64,000 nt of DNA. Origin: Neolewinella agarilytica. GTDB taxonomy: Bacteria; Bacteroidota; Bacteroidia; Chitinophagales; Saprospiraceae. The position numbers and the translations under genes are program-made. The stretch is taken from positions 33,514 through 97,513 of the forward strand of contig NZ_FOFB01000023.1 of the NCBI RefSeq assembly GCF_900110645.1, given 5' to 3'. Under the pieces are notes generated by a model. The model was given only the letters and a program-made list of their open reading frames with translations. It was not told the DNA's origin and did no database searches. Numbering within the stretch: the first letter of the stretch is position 1; each line of letters starts with the position of its first letter. Below, in pieces: positions 9,837 through 18,832 of the stretch.

Positions 9837-9855
9837 GGGCGCAAACGCGGGTGCA
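9837..9855 (+). repeat. Family A dispersed motif, spacer 3 (AAA), in the gapA leader
   Basis: GGGCGC-AAA-CGCGGGTGCA. It sits 58 bases upstream of the gapA ATG and downstream of the predicted promoter, so it would be transcribed in the leader. Confidence 0.75.
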
Positions 9856-9932
9856 GTGAAAGTTGGAGGATCGGAGTTCTGAACAAGCCGGTTTTTTTGA
9901 CCGTTCACTACCGCCTTCATGCTAAAGGATGC

Positions 9933-9966
9933 CAAAAATAAGCACTTAGTGTAAATAATACAAAAA
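9933..9966 (-). promoter_or_regulatory. Promoter for gapA-pgk
   Basis: On the minus strand TTTTTG (-33, at 9961-9966) is followed after 20 bases by TATTTTTG (-7, at 9933-9940), close to the Bacteroidota consensus. Transcription should start near 9926-9929, giving a leader of about 150 bases. Confidence 0.7.
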
Positions 9967-10015
9967 GTAATGGTTAATCGTTCACTTTCGTCGTCCTTAT
10001 CGGACGCTGTTTACT

Positions 10016-10055
10016 AAAAAAACAAAAGGCCTTCTCTCCGGAGAAAGAAGACCTT
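10016..10055 (-). terminator. Intrinsic terminator after tRNA-Glu
   Basis: On the minus strand, just after the tRNA CCA end, AAGGTCTTC and GAAGGCCTT pair across a TTTCTCCGGAGA centre, then TTGTTTTTTTA follows. Confidence 0.85.
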
Positions 10056-10061
10056 TGTTGG

Positions 10062-10133
10062 TAGCCCGTAGGGGAATCGAACCCCTCTTACCAGGATGAA
10101 AACCTGGCGTCCTAACCGATAGACGAACGGGCC
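10062..10133 (-). tRNA. tRNA-Glu (anticodon UUC), copy with encoded CCA
   Basis: A full cloverleaf can be folded. The acceptor stem is GGCCCGT with ACGGGCT. The anticodon stem CCAGG/CCTGG encloses loop TTTTCAT with anticodon TTC, and the T-arm is AGGGG-TTCGATT-CCCCT. The 72-base body is identical to the copy at 10310-10381. Bases 10059-10061 encode CCA, which the other copy lacks. Confidence 0.95.
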
Positions 10134-10141
10134 GGGAAAAT

Positions 10142-10287
10142 TATTCTCGATTCTCGGTTGGCGATTTTCGATTCATGATTTGCGCCGCTGTTAACTTCTC
10201 GCTCCGCTCGAAAGTTCGAACGAAGTGAGCTGAGCCGTGCGGTAGCCAAATCAAATATCACCAATCAAGAATCGAGAATCGCATATC
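10142..10287. repeat. Imperfect inverted array between the tRNA-Glu genes
   Basis: Words such as ATTCTCGATTCTCGGTTGG on the left (10142-10181) face AATCAAGAATCGAGAATCG on the right (10247-10287), so the spacer between the two tRNAs should fold into a long imperfect hairpin. A smaller inner inverted stretch (CTCGAAAGTTCGAACGAAG) lies in the loop. It may serve in tRNA processing or be a passive repeat. Confidence 0.65.
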
Positions 10288-10309
10288 AAAAATGCCGGAG
10301 GCAATTTTG

Positions 10310-10381
10310 TAGCCCGTAGGGGAATCGAACCCCTCTTACCAGGATGAAAACCTGGCGTCCTAACCGATAGACGAACGGGCC
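10310..10381 (-). tRNA. tRNA-Glu (anticodon UUC), copy without encoded CCA
   Basis: Base-for-base the same as the copy at 10062-10133, including the TTTTCAT anticodon loop, but followed by CAA instead of CCA. It is the promoter-proximal copy. CCA would have to be added by nucleotidyltransferase. Confidence 0.95.
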
Positions 10382-10455
10382 GGGAAGGATATGTGGCGTG
10401 AAATGAATCAACGGACATACACTAAAACACGCAACGTTTTGCGCTTAAGCGACCG

Positions 10456-10486
10456 CAAAGATAGTACGCCTGCGGATATTGTCAAA
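10456..10486 (-). promoter_or_regulatory. Promoter for the tRNA-Glu pair
   Basis: Minus-strand TTTG (10483-10486), exactly 19 bases, then TATCTTTG (10456-10463): a near-ideal Bacteroidota promoter. The expected start near 10450 gives a leader of about 70 bases before the first tRNA. Confidence 0.82.
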
Positions 10487-10556
10487 GGTGTAAGTGAAAA
10501 TTATCTTCGGATTATGAAGCAGAGCTTCAGGAAAGGCCGTAAAAAGGGCAGTTTTC

Positions 10557-11252
10557 CTACAAACTGGTACGAAGTTTTTCCAGCTTAGCGCGAAGCTCTT
10601 CAGCCTGTTCGGCCTTGAAACTAATGGAAATATCCTTCGTTAACTCCGCAATGGTGTCGAGCTGGATGCTATCCTGTTCGAGGTGGTAGCGGGTCTCTTC
10701 CAGAGAGGCTTCGTCGTCAAAGTTAGTTTTACGTAGTTCGTCAAGCTCCCGTTTACGGGCGGCGATGCTTTCGTGGAGGCGGTGGCGGTCCAGTAATTCC
10801 CGGAGCTTGGTGGCGCAGTCGGCAAAAAAAGCCGCCTTGGCCAGGCGGAGATTAAACTCCGCCTCAAATTCTTTGATGAGTTGCCCGGCACGTTCTTTCT
10901 CTTCAGTACCAGCTTGCTCGCTGCGCTCGAGATCGTCCCGCAGAGCAGCGATGCTCTCGCGAATACTTTCGGCCTCAGACCGGAAGCGGAATTCTTTTTG
11001 CTGACAGCTTTCCAGGCGTAAGCTGACCCGCTGACCGAAATCATTCTCGTTGACCTTTTTAGCCGGAGAAGGGAATCTTTTGCTAATCAATGGCCAAAAG
11101 TACCAGCTCATGGCCACGATGCTGGCTAATACGAAACCGATGCAGAAAGCGAAGGAGACACGCAGGAAAATAAAGGCACCCACAAGACTGATCGCTGCGG
11201 TGCCGATAAAGAATTCAGGATCAAGCCTGGGATTGTTTCCTTCGGTGCTCAT
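10557..11252 (-). CDS. Membrane protein with long coiled-coil tail, unknown function
   Basis: A 231-residue protein: a short N-terminus, two closely spaced hydrophobic segments (about residues 16-52, IGTAAISLVGAFIFL and FCIGFVLASIVAMSWYF), then about 170 residues of charged Glu/Lys/Arg/Leu-rich helix, clearly coiled coil. The ATG at 11252 (MSTEGNNPR) is preferred; the longer frame adds 20 residues with no family character. No enzyme motif is seen. The likely shape is a membrane hairpin with a cytoplasmic coiled coil, perhaps a scaffold. I do not recognise a named family. Confidence 0.72.
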   Translation of the reverse strand: MSTEGNNPRLDPEFFIGTAAISLVGAFIFLRVSFAFCIGFVLASIVAMSWYFWPLISKRFPSPAKKVNENDFGQRVSLRLESCQQKEFRFRSEAESIRESIAALRDDLERSEQAGTEEKERAGQLIKEFEAEFNLRLAKAAFFADCATKLRELLDRHRLHESIAARKRELDELRKTNFDDEASLEETRYHLEQDSIQLDTIAELTKDISISFKAEQAEELRAKLEKLRTSL

Positions 11253-11371
11253 ACTAGCTGAATAAACGGGATTGTATGCCGGATAGTTGCGTCGTCGGTC
11301 GTGAAGCAGCAAACGTTGGTCGATTGCTGAAGGGCAAAACGCTGATTCCCTTGCTTTTGTAAAACCACCTC

Positions 11372-11390
11372 TGCACCTGCGTCCGCGCCA
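11372..11390 (-). repeat. Family A dispersed motif, spacer 3 (GGA)
   Basis: Minus-strand tGGCGC-GGA-CGCAGGTGCA, in the gap between two minus-strand genes. One mismatch at the first G. Confidence 0.72.
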
Positions 11391-11436
11391 TCTGATTGGG
11401 CACTCAAAGGATCGCCTAAACCACTGACACTACCTT

Positions 11437-12096
11437 CTACCGGTCGTCCTTCTTCTTGAAGTCTCCTCGTTTCCAGCCATCAAAGAACTGTTTCCAGGCT
11501 ACGGGGCTGAAGATGTTCATCGGCGGCCGCTGACCAATGTAATAGGTCTTTTGCGCCTGCTGCCGCAGGTAGTAACTGGCATTCTCGCTACCCGAACGCG
11601 GGACGGATTGTTGCAGCGCCTCCAGCGTTTCAACGGATAGGTTGTCAGACGCCCGTGACTGCAGGTCAGAAGAGACGTCCATGGCCAGAAACTCCAGCTT
11701 GAAGTGATCCCGGCTTGGCCAGGGGAAAACGACGGTCTCGGGCAGGTCGATGGCGTTGCGACTCATCAGTTGTACGATGCTGTACTTATCTTCCGTGAGG
11801 GTGTCGGGAATGACGTAGGTCACATCATCATAGCCCAGCGCACTAAAGACAATGCTGTCTCCGAGGTGAGCTACGATACTAAAGAAGCCCTCCAGGTTGG
11901 CGTAGGTGCCCCGGCCATCATCGGTAATGAGAATGGTTGCGTAAGGAACCGGCTGTAACTGGCTGTTCGTACCGTCCAGCACCATGCCGGAGAATTGTAC
12001 AAGTGCCTCACCGTTTTGGTCTACCAAAGAGGTTTGCTGAGCCCGTAAGCCCGCAGCGGTGAAAAACAAAACGCAAAAAAGGACCAAGTACTTCAT
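11437..12096 (-). CDS. Secreted protein with carboxypeptidase-like regulatory domain
   Basis: A 219-residue exported protein with a signal peptide ending near LRAQ. A carboxypeptidase regulatory-like beta-sandwich lies at about residues 35-110 (FSGMVLDG, PVPYATILI, GTYANLEGFFSI, DSIVFSALGY). A helical C-terminal half follows and ends with KRGDFKKKDDR. This domain usually occurs at the front of TonB receptors; here it stands alone with an unrelated tail, a common Bacteroidota arrangement of unknown role. The strand TATCTTTC, one base off TAnnTTTG, lies upstream at 12129-12136 and may be its promoter. It follows lon on the same strand but with its own leader. Confidence 0.82.
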   Translation of the reverse strand: MKYLVLFCVLFFTAAGLRAQQTSLVDQNGEALVQFSGMVLDGTNSQLQPVPYATILITDDGRGTYANLEGFFSIVAHLGDSIVFSALGYDDVTYVIPDTLTEDKYSIVQLMSRNAIDLPETVVFPWPSRDHFKLEFLAMDVSSDLQSRASDNLSVETLEALQQSVPRSGSENASYYLRQQAQKTYYIGQRPPMNIFSPVAWKQFFDGWKRGDFKKKDDR

Positions 12097-12180
12097 ATCA
12101 AATGGATTGCTTCCTTATAAAAGACAGCGAAAGATAGCCCGAGGTTGGGAGCAACTGAAAACGTTAACGATTATTTTGCC

Positions 12181-14595
12181 TTACGTAAGCGCGAATGCAA
12201 GTACCTCTTCCATCGTTTCCACGTAATGAATCTGGATTCCCTTGAGGTAACGCTCTTCAATTTCACGAACGTTCTTCTCATTCATCTGACTCAGAAGAAT
12301 GTGTTTCATGCCAGCGCGTTTGGCCGCCAGAAGCTTTTCTTTGATGCCGCCAACGGGGAGAACCCGGCCGCGCAGGGTAATCTCGCCGGACATAGCCAGG
12401 TACTGCCGTACCGGCCGGCCCGTGTAAACGGAGGCCATGGCGGAGAGCATCGTTATGCCCGCACTCGGTCCGTCTTTCGGCGTCGCTCCTTCCGGAACGT
12501 GAATGTGAAGATCCTGCTCTTTAATTTCGTCTGCCGTAATGCCTATTTTTTTGGCGTTAGCCTTTAGGTAGGACAGTGCCGTGATGGCACTTTCTTTCAT
12601 CACCTGACCGAGGTTGCCGGTCTGGGTAAGGTTACCTTTTCCGGGGCTGAGGCTGGCTTCGACGTAAAGAATTTCTCCTCCAACCTGCGTCCAGGCCAGG
12701 CCAACGGCAATGCCGGCCAGTTTGCCCGCGCGGTAAGGCTCCCGCTCAAATTTGGTGGGACCTAAGACCTCCTCCAGATTCTCGGCTTTGATGGTTACCT
12801 GCTCAGCACCTTCCATCGCAATTTGCCGGGCGGCGTAGCGCATCAGTCCGCTGATCTCGCGGTTGAGGCCCCGCACTCCGCTTTCCCGGGTGTAGCCAGC
12901 GATAATGGCTTTGAGGGTGGTGACCGGAATTTTGACCTGCTTCGCCTTCAGGCCATGTTCCTCCCGTTGCTTGGGCAATAAGTGGCGCCTGGCGATCTCG
13001 AGTTTTTCCTCGGCGGAGTAGCCGCTGAGGTTGATGATCTCCATCCGGTCCCGCAGGGGCGGCTGAATGGTAGCGTAGTCGTTGGCCGTAGCGATGAACA
13101 TCACCTTGCTGAGGTCGATGTCCAAATCGAGGTAGTTATCGTGGAAGGTAGTGTTCTGCTCCGGGTCCAGTACTTCCAGTAATGCGCTGGAAGGGTCTCC
13201 GCGGTGGCTTTGGCCAACTTTGTCAATCTCATCCAGGATGAAAACGGGGTTGGCAGATTGTACTTTTTTCAGCGACTGAACGATCCGGCCAGGGAGGGCG
13301 CCGATGTAGGTTTTCCGGTGACCGCGAATCTCACTTTCATCATGCAGGCCACCCAGGCTCATGCGTACGTACTTGCGCCCCAGGGCCTCGGCCACACTTT
13401 TACCCAGGCTCGTTTTACCGACACCCGGAGGGCCCAGCAAGAGGAGAATGGGCGCTTTCATGTCGCCCTTGAGTTTTAAAACAGCCAGATGGCTCAGAAT
13501 CCGGTCTTTAACTTTCTCCAGGCCATAGTGATCGTTGTCCAGTTTTTTGGCAACGGCGTTCAGGTCGAAGTTGTCTTCGGTATAGTCTCGCCAGGGGAGG
13601 TCAAGCAGCATCTCCAGGTAGGAAAGCTGTACGCTGTATTCCGCTACCTGTGGGTTCATCCGTTTCAGGCGGGCAATTTCACGCGTGAAAGTTTTGTCTA
13701 CCTCCTCCGGCCAGTCTTTTTCTACAGCACGGGTTTCGAGCAGGGCGATTTGTTCTTTGTTGGGGTTTTCACCCAATTCCTCCTGAATGGCCTTCATTTG
13801 CTGATTCAGGAAGTACTGTCGCTGCTGCTCTTCGATGTCGCCACGGGTGCGGTTCTCGATCTGGTCGCGGAGCTCCAGGATTTGGAGTTCGGACTGCAGC
13901 TCGGTCAATACTTTACCGGCTTTAACGCCCAGGTCAGTAGTTTCCAGCAGCTCCTGCTTCGTGCTCATTTCACCGTTGAGGTTGCTGGCAATGAAGTTGA
14001 GCAGGTGGCTTGGTCGCTCGATGTTATCGAGCATCACCTGGGCTTCCGAAGGGATGTTGGGGTTCAGCTCTACGGCACGGCGGGCGTTGTCCCGTACGCT
14101 GTCCATCGTGGCTTTGAAGGTCAGTGGTTCCTGTGGTGAAACGTAGGAAAGTAATTCTACTTCCCCTTCCATATAGGGCTCTTCGCGGGTGATCCGCTTC
14201 CGAAGAATGCGCTGCTGGCCGCGCAAGACGGCCGTCAGGCTACCATCGGGCATCCGCAGCATCTTCAGTATTTTGGCCAGAGTACCAACTTCGTAGAGGT
14301 CTTCTCCGGAGGGTTCTTCTATCTCCAGATCTTTTTGGGAGAACACGGCAATCCACTTGTTGGAATCAACGGCCTGATTAATGGCCTTGATGGAGCGGTC
14401 CCGACCGATGTTGATGGGGATAACAATGGTTGGGAAGAGGATACTATTCTTCAGGGCCAGGAGGGGGAGAAGTTCGGGGAGGTCTGCAGCATCCATCTCC
14501 TCATCCCCTTCTTCGGTACCGATGAAGGGGAAAAGATCCTGATCGTCGTCAAAGCCACGGTTATCCATCTCAATTTTAATCTTGGGTCGGCTCAC
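12181..14595 (-). CDS. lon: ATP-dependent protease Lon (LonA type)
   Basis: Cytoplasmic ATP-driven serine protease that degrades misfolded and regulatory proteins. The 804-residue chain has an N-terminal substrate domain (about 42-245), then an AAA+ module with Walker A GPPGVGKT (388-395) and Walker B FILDEID (452-458). The Lon protease domain carries catalytic Ser711 in PKDGPSAG and Lys754 in GGIKEK, at the 43-residue spacing seen in the family. The start at 14595 is GTG. An ATG at 14568 (MDNRGFDDD) is an alternative and would give 795 residues. The acidic N-terminal stretch before the Lon domain is longer than in enterobacterial Lon. No clear heat-shock promoter is visible. Confidence 0.97.
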   Translation of the reverse strand: MSRPKIKIEMDNRGFDDDQDLFPFIGTEEGDEEMDAADLPELLPLLALKNSILFPTIVIPINIGRDRSIKAINQAVDSNKWIAVFSQKDLEIEEPSGEDLYEVGTLAKILKMLRMPDGSLTAVLRGQQRILRKRITREEPYMEGEVELLSYVSPQEPLTFKATMDSVRDNARRAVELNPNIPSEAQVMLDNIERPSHLLNFIASNLNGEMSTKQELLETTDLGVKAGKVLTELQSELQILELRDQIENRTRGDIEEQQRQYFLNQQMKAIQEELGENPNKEQIALLETRAVEKDWPEEVDKTFTREIARLKRMNPQVAEYSVQLSYLEMLLDLPWRDYTEDNFDLNAVAKKLDNDHYGLEKVKDRILSHLAVLKLKGDMKAPILLLLGPPGVGKTSLGKSVAEALGRKYVRMSLGGLHDESEIRGHRKTYIGALPGRIVQSLKKVQSANPVFILDEIDKVGQSHRGDPSSALLEVLDPEQNTTFHDNYLDLDIDLSKVMFIATANDYATIQPPLRDRMEIINLSGYSAEEKLEIARRHLLPKQREEHGLKAKQVKIPVTTLKAIIAGYTRESGVRGLNREISGLMRYAARQIAMEGAEQVTIKAENLEEVLGPTKFEREPYRAGKLAGIAVGLAWTQVGGEILYVEASLSPGKGNLTQTGNLGQVMKESAITALSYLKANAKKIGITADEIKEQDLHIHVPEGATPKDGPSAGITMLSAMASVYTGRPVRQYLAMSGEITLRGRVLPVGGIKEKLLAAKRAGMKHILLSQMNEKNVREIEERYLKGIQIHYVETMEEVLAFALT

Positions 14596-14825
14596 ATTTA
14601 GTTTTTCGGAGGGTAGAGTAAAGGGCGCACAAACAATGGCCTAAAGATAAATAACAATGCTGGCGCTTGGAGGGTTGCGCAAAGATCGTGCCAAGAGAGG
14701 AAGGTTGGGCGGTTTTGTCGGGAAAGAACCTTAATTGCAGGAAGGGATGTCAGGAGGGCGGGAACCGCAGGTGCCGTTATTGTGGAACGAGCAGTGTTGT
14801 CAAACAGGCAGATTCTCTGCGCTAC

Positions 14826-15290
14826 TCACGGCCGCCCTTCGTATTCCTCCTTGATGTAAGAGAGCAGGTCTTCGATCTCTCCGTCGCTCAGATCCGGGAA
14901 GTTGGACATGGCGCCGGGGTACTTCTCCGAGACCTCCATCGCCCGTGGGTGGCCGCTGCTGGCCAGTAGCTGGCTGTTCCGGATCCAGGCGTAGAGGTCT
15001 TCACGGGGGTAGCCCGCCCAGCGGGCCTCAACGCCGCCGAGGGCCGGGCCGGTGGCCTTGTCCTTCATGTTTTTGTTGTGGCAGGCGGCACAGCCATTTT
15101 TCCGCCAGACAATCTTGCCCGCGGAAAGAGGTGGGGGAGTGGCGGCCTGCCCGCTAACTTTCTCTGCACCGGCGGCAGCGCCCCCGGATGCGTTTGGTAA
15201 GCTTAAAGTGTAGCCGGCGACCATCGCCAAAGTAAAGAGAATAGCCAGAATGCTGGTCTGTAATAATAGGATGGAGGATCTCAGGTGCAT
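14826..15290 (-). CDS. Membrane-anchored or exported c-type cytochrome
   Basis: A 154-residue monohaem cytochrome c. A hydrophobic N-terminal segment (about 7-30) acts as signal or anchor. A Pro/Ala-rich linker leads to the haem-binding CAACH at residues 67-71; the likely axial Met is Met128 in PGAMSNFPDL, and a C-terminal helix LLSYIKEEY follows, as in class I cytochromes. The ATG at 15290 (MHLRSSIL) is chosen over the longer frame. It lies 134 bases downstream of the sugar dehydrogenase gene on the same strand, so it may accept electrons from that enzyme in the periplasm; this pairing is an inference. Confidence 0.9.
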   Translation of the reverse strand: MHLRSSILLLQTSILAILFTLAMVAGYTLSLPNASGGAAAGAEKVSGQAATPPPLSAGKIVWRKNGCAACHNKNMKDKATGPALGGVEARWAGYPREDLYAWIRNSQLLASSGHPRAMEVSEKYPGAMSNFPDLSDGEIEDLLSYIKEEYEGRP

Positions 15291-15424
15291 GAGCCGTGTT
15301 GTTTGGTGGGCTTCAAAATTAAGCTCCGACCAAAGCAGTGTCAAGCATGCCTGGTTTATGTAGAACGGGAGTGGATTACAGACTGAAGTCGAACCATTTG
15401 GGGAGTGGTGGCACGCTTTTATCC

Positions 15425-16597
15425 TTACTCCTTCACCTCCAGCCGTACGATACCTTCCCCTTCCACACTTGCGTAGAGATAGCCATCCGGGCCCATGCGC
15501 ACGTCGCGCACCCGGCCCATATTGTTGATGAGCTTTTGCTCACCAATGACCTCGTTTTTCTCGTTCAGCTGGACGTGTTGCAGGCGCATGTACTTCAGGC
15601 TGCCGACCATCAGGTCGCCCTCCCAACCAGGATAGCGATCACCCGTGACGAAGGCCATGCCGCTGGGCGCTATGCTGGGCACCCAGTAGTGCAGCGGGGC
15701 TTCCATCCCTTTTCTGGCAACTTCCTGGGTGAACTGAGTACCATTGTAGTTGATGCCGTAGCTAATTACCGGCCAACCATAATTCTTGCCGGGTTCAATG
15801 ATGTTGATCTCGTCTCCGCCACGGGGGCCATGCTCAGTCTCCCAGATAGCACCCGTTTCAGGGTGTACCGTAAGGCTCTGTGGATTACGATGGCCGAAGG
15901 AGTAAATAGCCTTTTTGGCATTGGGGGCATCCACGAAGGGGTTGTCAGTAGGGATGCTGCCATCGGCAGCGATGCGGTAGACTTTGCCGTGATCGCGGGT
16001 CGTATCCTGCGGATTTTCGTCGCGGTTACCACGATCACCGATCGTGAAGTAAAGGTGGCCGTCCTCCGGCCCCCATACCATCCGGCTACCGAAGTGATAA
16101 GGTTTGTCTGTTTTGGGGCCTGCAGCATAGAGGACCGTGAAATCCTCCAGCGCAGAATCGTCATCCGCCAGCCGCCCACGGCCAATGGCCGTGCTGCCGT
16201 TCCCTTTCTCATCGGGCATACTGAAGCTCAGGTACACAAGCCTGCTCTCCGCAAAATCCTGAGCGGGTAAAATGTCCAGCAGGCCACCTTGTCCTTTATC
16301 GCGGACATCCGGCATGCCTTCGGTTATTTCTGTGCCGTTTCCCTCTCCGTCAATCAGGAGGAGTTTGCCGCCTTTGTCGGTCGCAATCATACGCCCGTCG
16401 GGCAGCCAGTTGAAGCCCCAGAGAATGTCTTCGTAGGTGAAAACTACCTTGGGCTCAATGGCCGCAGGGGTAAGACTCATCATCCCATCAGCTGCTGCTG
16501 CGGCACGATCCGGTCCGGCTGTAGTGGTTGAAGTAGTGGTTTCGGGGCCATTGCAGGCCAGCAGGCCTAAAAGGCAAAAGAAGGACAGTATGCGCAT
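15425..16597 (-). CDS. PQQ-dependent aldose sugar dehydrogenase, lipoprotein
   Basis: A 390-residue protein of the soluble glucose/sorbosone dehydrogenase type, a six-bladed propeller that oxidises aldoses using PQQ. Visible family marks are FNWLPDGRM near the N-terminus, GDRGNRDENPQD, FGHRNPQSLTVHP, the highly conserved WETEHGPRGGDEIN and YGWPVISYG. The N-terminus MRILSFFCLLGLLACN gives a lipobox with Cys15, so it is probably anchored to a membrane facing the periplasm. No PQQ synthesis genes are in the window. It is followed by a cytochrome c gene, a plausible electron acceptor. Confidence 0.92.
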   Translation of the reverse strand: MRILSFFCLLGLLACNGPETTTSTTTAGPDRAAAAADGMMSLTPAAIEPKVVFTYEDILWGFNWLPDGRMIATDKGGKLLLIDGEGNGTEITEGMPDVRDKGQGGLLDILPAQDFAESRLVYLSFSMPDEKGNGSTAIGRGRLADDDSALEDFTVLYAAGPKTDKPYHFGSRMVWGPEDGHLYFTIGDRGNRDENPQDTTRDHGKVYRIAADGSIPTDNPFVDAPNAKKAIYSFGHRNPQSLTVHPETGAIWETEHGPRGGDEINIIEPGKNYGWPVISYGINYNGTQFTQEVARKGMEAPLHYWVPSIAPSGMAFVTGDRYPGWEGDLMVGSLKYMRLQHVQLNEKNEVIGEQKLINNMGRVRDVRMGPDGYLYASVEGEGIVRLEVKE

Positions 16598-16791
16598 GAT
16601 GGTGAGTGTTCAAAGTACACTGGTGGATACAGCCGTAAAACGATTTGGTTCGCTGTACACGTATAACGAAGGTGAAAGTAACCACATTAAAGGAATGATA
16701 ACAGTGGCCTTAACGCCTTTTAACGACTCAAAGGTAATTCAGCCCCGAACTTTGTCGCTTCATAACCAACTGCCCCAAAAGCCTTTTTATC

Positions 16792-17424
16792 ATGATTAAC
16801 CGTATCATCCCCATCATCGCCTGTTTGTTCCTTTCTGCCACCACCTTCGCTCAGGTGGAGTTTGGCCTGAAAGCAGGCCTGGCCACTGAATCCCTGCAGG
16901 AAGAACGTTTTGACCTGAGCCAGTCCGGCCGGGAAGAACTCATGCTCGCCATTTCTGACGCCGATTATGGCTTCCAGTTTGGTGCCTTCGTACGCATTCC
17001 CCTTTCGGATCGTTTTGACATCCAAACGGAAGTTACCCTCAATAGTGCTAAAACGGATTTCAGCTTCGATGATCCCGATCAACAAAATACTCAGGTATTC
17101 AAAGAACGCTACAACGACATCAACGTGCCCGTACTCGCTAGCTGGAAACTGGCTTTCCTGCGCCTGAATGCCGGCCCGGTTGGCCACTTCTTCGTCTCCT
17201 CGGCCAGCGACCTGCGTGACGCAGACGGCCGGGAGCGTACCTGGGACACCTTCAACCTGGGCTACACCATTGGTGGTTCCATTGATATTGGAAAAATCAC
17301 CCTTGACGTTCGCTACGATGGTAACTTCGCCAAATACGGCGAAGACTTCGCCGTAGCCGGAGAAACCTTCCGGGTAGACCAGGCGGCTAAGCGCTGGATC
17401 GGCTCCGTAGCATACCGGTTTTAG
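16792..17424 (+). CDS. Small outer membrane beta-barrel protein
   Basis: A 210-residue exported protein with a signal peptide (cleavage after TTFAQ). Alternating-strand sequence follows, opening with VEFGLKAGLAT, the pattern of PorT-like or OMP_b-brl porins, and it ends with a C-terminal aromatic residue (YRF) as barrel proteins do. About eight strands fit the length. The function is unknown. The final codons TTT-TAG coincide with the first word of a family B repeat, which may have set the stop codon. Upstream DNA is a 194-base gap shared with the divergent sugar dehydrogenase gene. Confidence 0.85.
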   Translation: MINRIIPIIACLFLSATTFAQVEFGLKAGLATESLQEERFDLSQSGREELMLAISDADYGFQFGAFVRIPLSDRFDIQTEVTLNSAKTDFSFDDPDQQNTQVFKERYNDINVPVLASWKLAFLRLNAGPVGHFFVSSASDLRDADGRERTWDTFNLGYTIGGSIDIGKITLDVRYDGNFAKYGEDFAVAGETFRVDQAAKRWIGSVAYRF

Positions 17425-17600
17425 ACGCTGGGCTTGTAGACGAAAAACGCGCTTCGCTTGTTTTTCTTTTAGATGCACTCCATGCTTGTAGGCTTCGCCT
17501 TCGGTAAGGTTTTCTCTCAGGAGTAAAGCCATACCGGAGGCGAAGCACTATAAGCGAAGCGTCAAAAAAAAAGGAGCGAAGCAACCTTTTTCGCTCTCCC
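17419..17600. repeat. Family B repeat element, copy 1
   Basis: About 180 bases built from TTTTAGACGC-like and GCGAAGCG-like words in both orientations, with a central hairpin. GCTTCGCCTTCGGTA faces TACCGGAGGCGAAGC, with one G-T pair. It begins inside the stop codon of the barrel gene and ends shortly before the sigma-factor gene. Related copies lie at 25485-25650, 50585-50800 and 51640-51800. Confidence 0.75.
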
Positions 17601-17625
17601 CCTCTCTTTACGTCAGATTGCTTTT

Positions 17626-18198
17626 ATGATGATTGGAACGAAAAAGATTATTAACTCACCACCTGATAATACACCTGCCCGCATGACCGAGACGGAACTC
17701 GTAGAGGCCTGCCGCCGGCAGGATCGTCGCGCCCAGAAGGAATTGTACGACCGGTATAGCCGTGCCATGTATACAGCTTGTTACCGGATTTGCGGAGATT
17801 TCGATTTGGCCAACGATGCACTGCAGGAGGGTTTTCTCAAAGTGTTTCAGAAGCTGGACACTTTTCGGGGAGACAGTACGGTGGGCGCCTGGATGAAGGT
17901 CGTCATTGTACGCACAGCACTCAATAAACTGCGGCGGCAAAAGCCAACGCAGGAGCTGCCACTCAATTATGCTGATCAGGAAGTGGATTGGGGAACAACG
18001 GCACTGGACATTGAATATTTAGAAAAAGCAATCAATAAACTACCGGATGGTTATCGGGCAGTCTTCGTACTGATCGAAATCGAAGGCTATAAGCACCAGG
18101 AAGTGGCAGATATGCTTAACTTCAGTGTGGGAACCAGTAAAAGCCAACTCTTTTACGCCAAGAAAAAATTGCGGGAATACCTGCGCCATTACGTATGA
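17626..18198 (+). CDS. RNA polymerase sigma factor, ECF subfamily
   Basis: A 190-residue alternative sigma factor with sigma-70 region 2 (KELYDRYSRAMYTACYRI, then DLANDALQEGFLKVFQKL) and region 4 (INKLPDGYRAVFVLIEIEGY, then the helix-turn-helix EVADMLNFSVGTSKSQLFYAKKKLREYL). Region 3 is absent, as in ECF factors. The ATG at 17626 and the internal ATG at 17683 (MTETELV) are both possible; the internal one starts exactly where family members usually do. The gene overlaps the next by four bases (ATGA), so it is translationally coupled to the likely anti-sigma factor. Target promoters are unknown. Confidence 0.95.
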   Translation: MMIGTKKIINSPPDNTPARMTETELVEACRRQDRRAQKELYDRYSRAMYTACYRICGDFDLANDALQEGFLKVFQKLDTFRGDSTVGAWMKVVIVRTALNKLRRQKPTQELPLNYADQEVDWGTTALDIEYLEKAINKLPDGYRAVFVLIEIEGYKHQEVADMLNFSVGTSKSQLFYAKKKLREYLRHYV

Positions 18199-18779
18199 AG
18201 GAGAAGAACAAAAAAACCTTGCGGGATGCCCTGGAGCAGTTGCCGGAATACGGCGCGGACGCAGGTGCATGGAAAGCTATTGAAGCAGGGTTGACGCCCG
18301 CTTTGAGCGAACGACTGCCCAGCTATCAGCCGCCGGCTGAGGTCTGGAACGGCCTCAACAAAGCGTTAAATTCACCCGCGCCAGTGGTGAGTATCCGGCG
18401 CAGAAAATGGGCCCGGATTGGCGGCATTGCCGCCAGTGTGTTGGTCATCGTAGCCCTGGGAGTCGGCCTCTGGCCGGAGGCCATTAATGCTGGCCCCCGC
18501 ATCAGTATCTCCTACGCACAGGAGGTTGCGCCAGCCACCAGCTCTCATGACTGGAATGCTGATGAAGAGAGCTTTAACCACGTTATCGCCCAGATCGAGG
18601 AACGTAATGAGCCCACCCTCAATACCCTGAATATGGAGCTGGCCGAACTCACGGCCGCTAAGGAAGAAATGAAGGCGATGCTGGTTGCATATGGCGAAGA
18701 CCCTTCCGTCATCCGCCAGCTTGCTGAAATCGAGCGGGACCGCTCGGATATTTACCGGCGCATCATCGTTGAACTGTAA
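18195..18779 (+). CDS. Probable anti-sigma factor, single membrane segment
   Basis: A 194-residue protein whose start overlaps the sigma gene stop. The N-terminal 70 residues are cytoplasmic in type, with a repeated pattern (GAWKAIEAGL, EVWNGLNKAL). One hydrophobic segment follows (about 75-95, IGGIAASVLVIVALGVGLW), then a periplasmic helical tail. Position, topology and coupling are those of anti-sigma factors that hold an ECF sigma at the membrane. No zinc-binding HxxxCxxC motif is present, so it is not the ZAS type. The codons GADAGA coincide with a family A motif (18251-18269). Confidence 0.8.
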   Translation: MKEKNKKTLRDALEQLPEYGADAGAWKAIEAGLTPALSERLPSYQPPAEVWNGLNKALNSPAPVVSIRRRKWARIGGIAASVLVIVALGVGLWPEAINAGPRISISYAQEVAPATSSHDWNADEESFNHVIAQIEERNEPTLNTLNMELAELTAAKEEMKAMLVAYGEDPSVIRQLAEIERDRSDIYRRIIVEL

Positions 18780-18832
18780 AACCAGCGAGAAGTTCCTCAT
18801 CCGGGGTAATTCCCCAATTTAAAGGATATAAT

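Noticed and set aside
10391..10588. Open frame of 65 codons upstream of the tRNA-Glu pair
   Set aside because: It covers the tRNA promoter on the other strand and overlaps the end of the coiled-coil gene; no homology or start signal.
14596..14825. Heat-shock type promoter for lon
   Set aside because: TATCTTTA and GATCTTTG are each near TAnnTTTG, but neither has a suitable -33 element and no inverted CIRCE-like repeat is visible.
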